Assembly (NCBI GenBank): GCA_942491115.1
Contig: CALNZV010000020.1
Location: forward strand, 1,178,001-1,242,000
DNA: 64,000 nucleotides
Direction: 5' to 3'
Origin: CALNZV01 sp942491115
Lineage (GTDB): Bacteria > Desulfobacterota > Desulfobacteria > Desulfobacterales > UBA5852
This document shows, piece by piece, positions 62,285 to 64,000 of the stretch (its first letter is position 1; each line of letters begins with the position of its first letter). The position numbers were made by a program, and so were the translations under genes. The notes under the pieces were generated by a model. The model saw only the letters and a program-made list of their open reading frames with translations, searched no databases and was not told where the DNA came from.

Positions 62285-63670
62285 TCAACCCGATGGTGAG
62301 GATATATCAATATCGTATTTTTTTATTTTTTGATTGAGCCCGCTTTTTCCTATGCCCAAGATGTCTGCAGCCTTGGACTGGACATTGCCAGCCATTTTCA
62401 TGGCTCTCAGAATCATTTTCTTCTCTACCATTGTTAGCGTCTCGTAGAGTTTGGCATCCCCAGGAATGCCGTCGATGTGAAGCGTATTGTAGACGTTGTC
62501 CTTAAATTCTTTGGGCAGGTCGGATACCCGGAATTTATTCCCGGAGCACATAACCATCATGCGTTCGATGACGTTTTCCAATTCCCTTACATTGCCTGGC
62601 CAACTGTAGTCGTAGAACAACCATTCCACTTCTTTGTCCATTCCTCGGATCGATTCTGTTGAACGGCGTTCACCGGCATATTTTTCAATAAAATGCTCTA
62701 TCAGCAGTCGGAGATCTTCGCGCCTCTCTTTCAATGGCGGTAAAAGTATTTTGATGACATTCAAGCGATAAAAGAGATCTTCTCTGAATCGCCCGGCTTC
62801 CATCTCCTGTCGCAGGCTTTTATTCGTTGCGGCAATGATTCGAAGATCGACTTGTATGGGCGACTCACCTCCTACTCTCTCAAATGTTCGTTCTTGAATG
62901 ACTCGCAGAAGTTTTATCTGGGTGCTCTGAGGCAGTTCACCAATTTCATCGAGGAATAAGGAGCCTCCATTTGCCAGTTCAAAGCGGCCCTTTTTTCGGC
63001 TGACGGCACCAGTGAAAGCGCCTTTTTCATGGCCAAACAGTTCGCTTTCCAGAAGCGTTTCAGCCAGAGCTGCACAATTGACGGCAATAAATGGCTTCGA
63101 TTGTCTTGAACTGTTGAAATGGATGGCTTTGGCAACCAGCTCTTTTCCAGTGCCACTTTCTCCTTCGATCAGCACCGTTGCCGAGGAAGGGGCGACTTTG
63201 CGAATGGCCTTGAAAACTTTCTGCATGGCCTTGCTCTTACCGATGATATTGTCAAAGCGATAGCTGGATTCGACGGTGTTTCGCAGCTGGCGGTTTTCTT
63301 TGACGATGCGATACATGTCGATGGCTTTGTTGACAAAAAGAACCAAGCGATCGTTTTCAAATGGTTTCAAGACGAAGGTGTAGGCGCCGTCCTGCATCGC
63401 CTGAACGGCTTTGTCGACGGTACCGTGGGCTGTCATGATAATAACCGGAAGATCTTCATCCCGATCTTTTGCCTGCCGAAGGAGTTCAAGTCCGTCCATA
63501 CCGGGCATTTTCATATCGGTTAAAATAAGATCAACCTCATCACTATCGAGAATAGACAATGCTTCAGATCCACTGTTGGCCGTCAGGGTTTCATATCCCT
63601 CCTCCTGTAGGAGGACACTGAGGATCTCGGTGTAATTCTTCTCGTCATCAACAATCAGAATGGATTCCAT
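62285..63670 (-). CDS. Sigma-54-dependent response regulator (NtrC/AtoC type)
   Basis: 461-residue regulator. An N-terminal receiver domain with phospho-acceptor Asp52 (DLILTDMKMPG) and Lys102 (LKPFEND), an AAA+ domain with Walker A GESGTGKE near residue 170, GAFTGA near 218, Walker B LFLDEIG and WPGNVRELENVIERM near 357, and a C-terminal Fis-type helix-turn-helix (GNVQSKAADILGIGKSGLNQKIK). The upstream histidine kinase gene runs off the window edge with a 2-bp gap, so they form a two-component system. Signal and targets are unknown. Confidence 0.95.
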   Translation of the reverse strand: MESILIVDDEKNYTEILSVLLQEEGYETLTANSGSEALSILDSDEVDLILTDMKMPGMDGLELLRQAKDRDEDLPVIIMTAHGTVDKAVQAMQDGAYTFVLKPFENDRLVLFVNKAIDMYRIVKENRQLRNTVESSYRFDNIIGKSKAMQKVFKAIRKVAPSSATVLIEGESGTGKELVAKAIHFNSSRQSKPFIAVNCAALAETLLESELFGHEKGAFTGAVSRKKGRFELANGGSLFLDEIGELPQSTQIKLLRVIQERTFERVGGESPIQVDLRIIAATNKSLRQEMEAGRFREDLFYRLNVIKILLPPLKERREDLRLLIEHFIEKYAGERRSTESIRGMDKEVEWLFYDYSWPGNVRELENVIERMMVMCSGNKFRVSDLPKEFKDNVYNTLHIDGIPGDAKLYETLTMVEKKMILRAMKMAGNVQSKAADILGIGKSGLNQKIKKYDIDISSPSG

Positions 63671-63672
63671 AA

Positions 63673-64000
63673 TTACAGCTCCTGACGGACGGGAAGCTCA
63701 ATCGTGACACAAGCACCCCCTTCATCCGAGTTGTCGATTTGCACGGTTCCATTATGGGCCTCGATGATGTTTTTCACTATACCGAGCCCTAAGCCGGTTC
63801 CCTTTTCCTTGTTGGTAAAGAAGGGGTCCCAGATTTTATCTTTGAGATGATCAGGGATTCCGGATCCTTGATCGCGAAAGACAATCCCAATTCGGTTGTC
63901 ATTCTGTGCCAGCTGGATGTGGATGTCGCCTCCGTCAGGCATTGCCTGCATGGCATTGATTAAGACGTTGAGGAAGGACTGATACAACATGTCGTCATCG
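63673..64000 (-). CDS. Sensor histidine kinase, C-terminal fragment (cut by window edge)
   Basis: The partial product shows the ATPase part of a histidine kinase: N-box YQSFLNVLINAMQAMPDGG, G1 DQGSGIP, F-box DPFFTNKEKGTGLGLGIVK and G2/G3 GGACVTIELP. The reading frame stays open to the end of the window and the His-containing dimerisation domain must lie beyond it. It is directly upstream of the sigma-54 response regulator and is its probable partner. Sensing domains are not visible here. Confidence 0.92.
   Translation of the reverse strand, partial: DDDMLYQSFLNVLINAMQAMPDGGDIHIQLAQNDNRIGIVFRDQGSGIPDHLKDKIWDPFFTNKEKGTGLGLGIVKNIIEAHNGTVQIDNSDEGGACVTIELPVRQEL

Overview
The window looks like a chromosomal segment of a complete-oxidising, acetyl-CoA-pathway sulfate reducer (Desulfobacterota, class Desulfobacteria). 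This is inferred from gene content: a periplasmic tetrahaem cytochrome c3, a CooC-type nickel-insertion ATPase and a RACo-like corrinoid-activating protein (both CODH/ACS support functions), an indolepyruvate:ferredoxin oxidoreductase, GTP-type PEP carboxykinase, two sigma-54 activators, a double-length UvrA and several lineage-type hypothetical proteins. GC content is high and even. I see no transposon, phage, CRISPR array, tRNA or rRNA.

Layout. 0.1-5.5 kb: cobyrinate a,c-diamide synthase, cytochrome c3, a bacterial dynamin-like GTPase and tatBC. 5.5-11.2 kb: a minus-strand run mltA-rmuC-moaC-moaE-mobA (lytic transglycosylase, RmuC, molybdopterin synthesis) facing plus-strand pyrR and moaB. 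11.3-14.2 kb: folate branch, pabA followed by a pabB-pabC fusion, with a terminator hairpin in the leader. 14.5-17.2 kb: an unassigned radical SAM protein, prmA and a small membrane protein. 17.2-22.5 kb: a 1771-residue tandem UvrA. 22.7-24 kb: a zinc-finger/J-domain protein and a cysteine-rich protein. 24.1-29.5 kb: ftsE-ftsX-envC-ctpA-yibQ, a cell-separation operon. 29.58-29.85 kb: a long-hairpin RNA plus terminator that I interpret as 6S RNA. 30-38.8 kb: pyrE, queD, dnaJ, an MFS carrier, uppP, a GAF/sigma-54 activator, a UbiB-family protein and a phasin-like protein.

40.3-47.7 kb is the most interesting part. It is a co-directional run of cooC, an AcuC-like zinc deacetylase, an AcuB-like CBS/ACT-type protein, a second PrmA-like methyltransferase, a sirtuin, a RACo-like ASKHA protein without its ferredoxin domain, and an FHA-GAF-cyclase-like protein lacking key catalytic residues. 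Two unrelated lysine deacylases between two CODH/ACS accessory genes suggest a module linking acetyl-CoA-pathway enzyme activation to protein (de)acylation. That link is inference.

47.7-64 kb: a conserved hypothetical, AmpG-like permease, PEP carboxykinase, RdgB, iorAB, recN, an FmdB-type zinc ribbon, a PflX-like radical SAM protein, an SH3 protein, an adenosine-kinase-like PfkB kinase, a membrane TPR protein, and a sigma-54 response regulator whose histidine kinase runs off the right edge.
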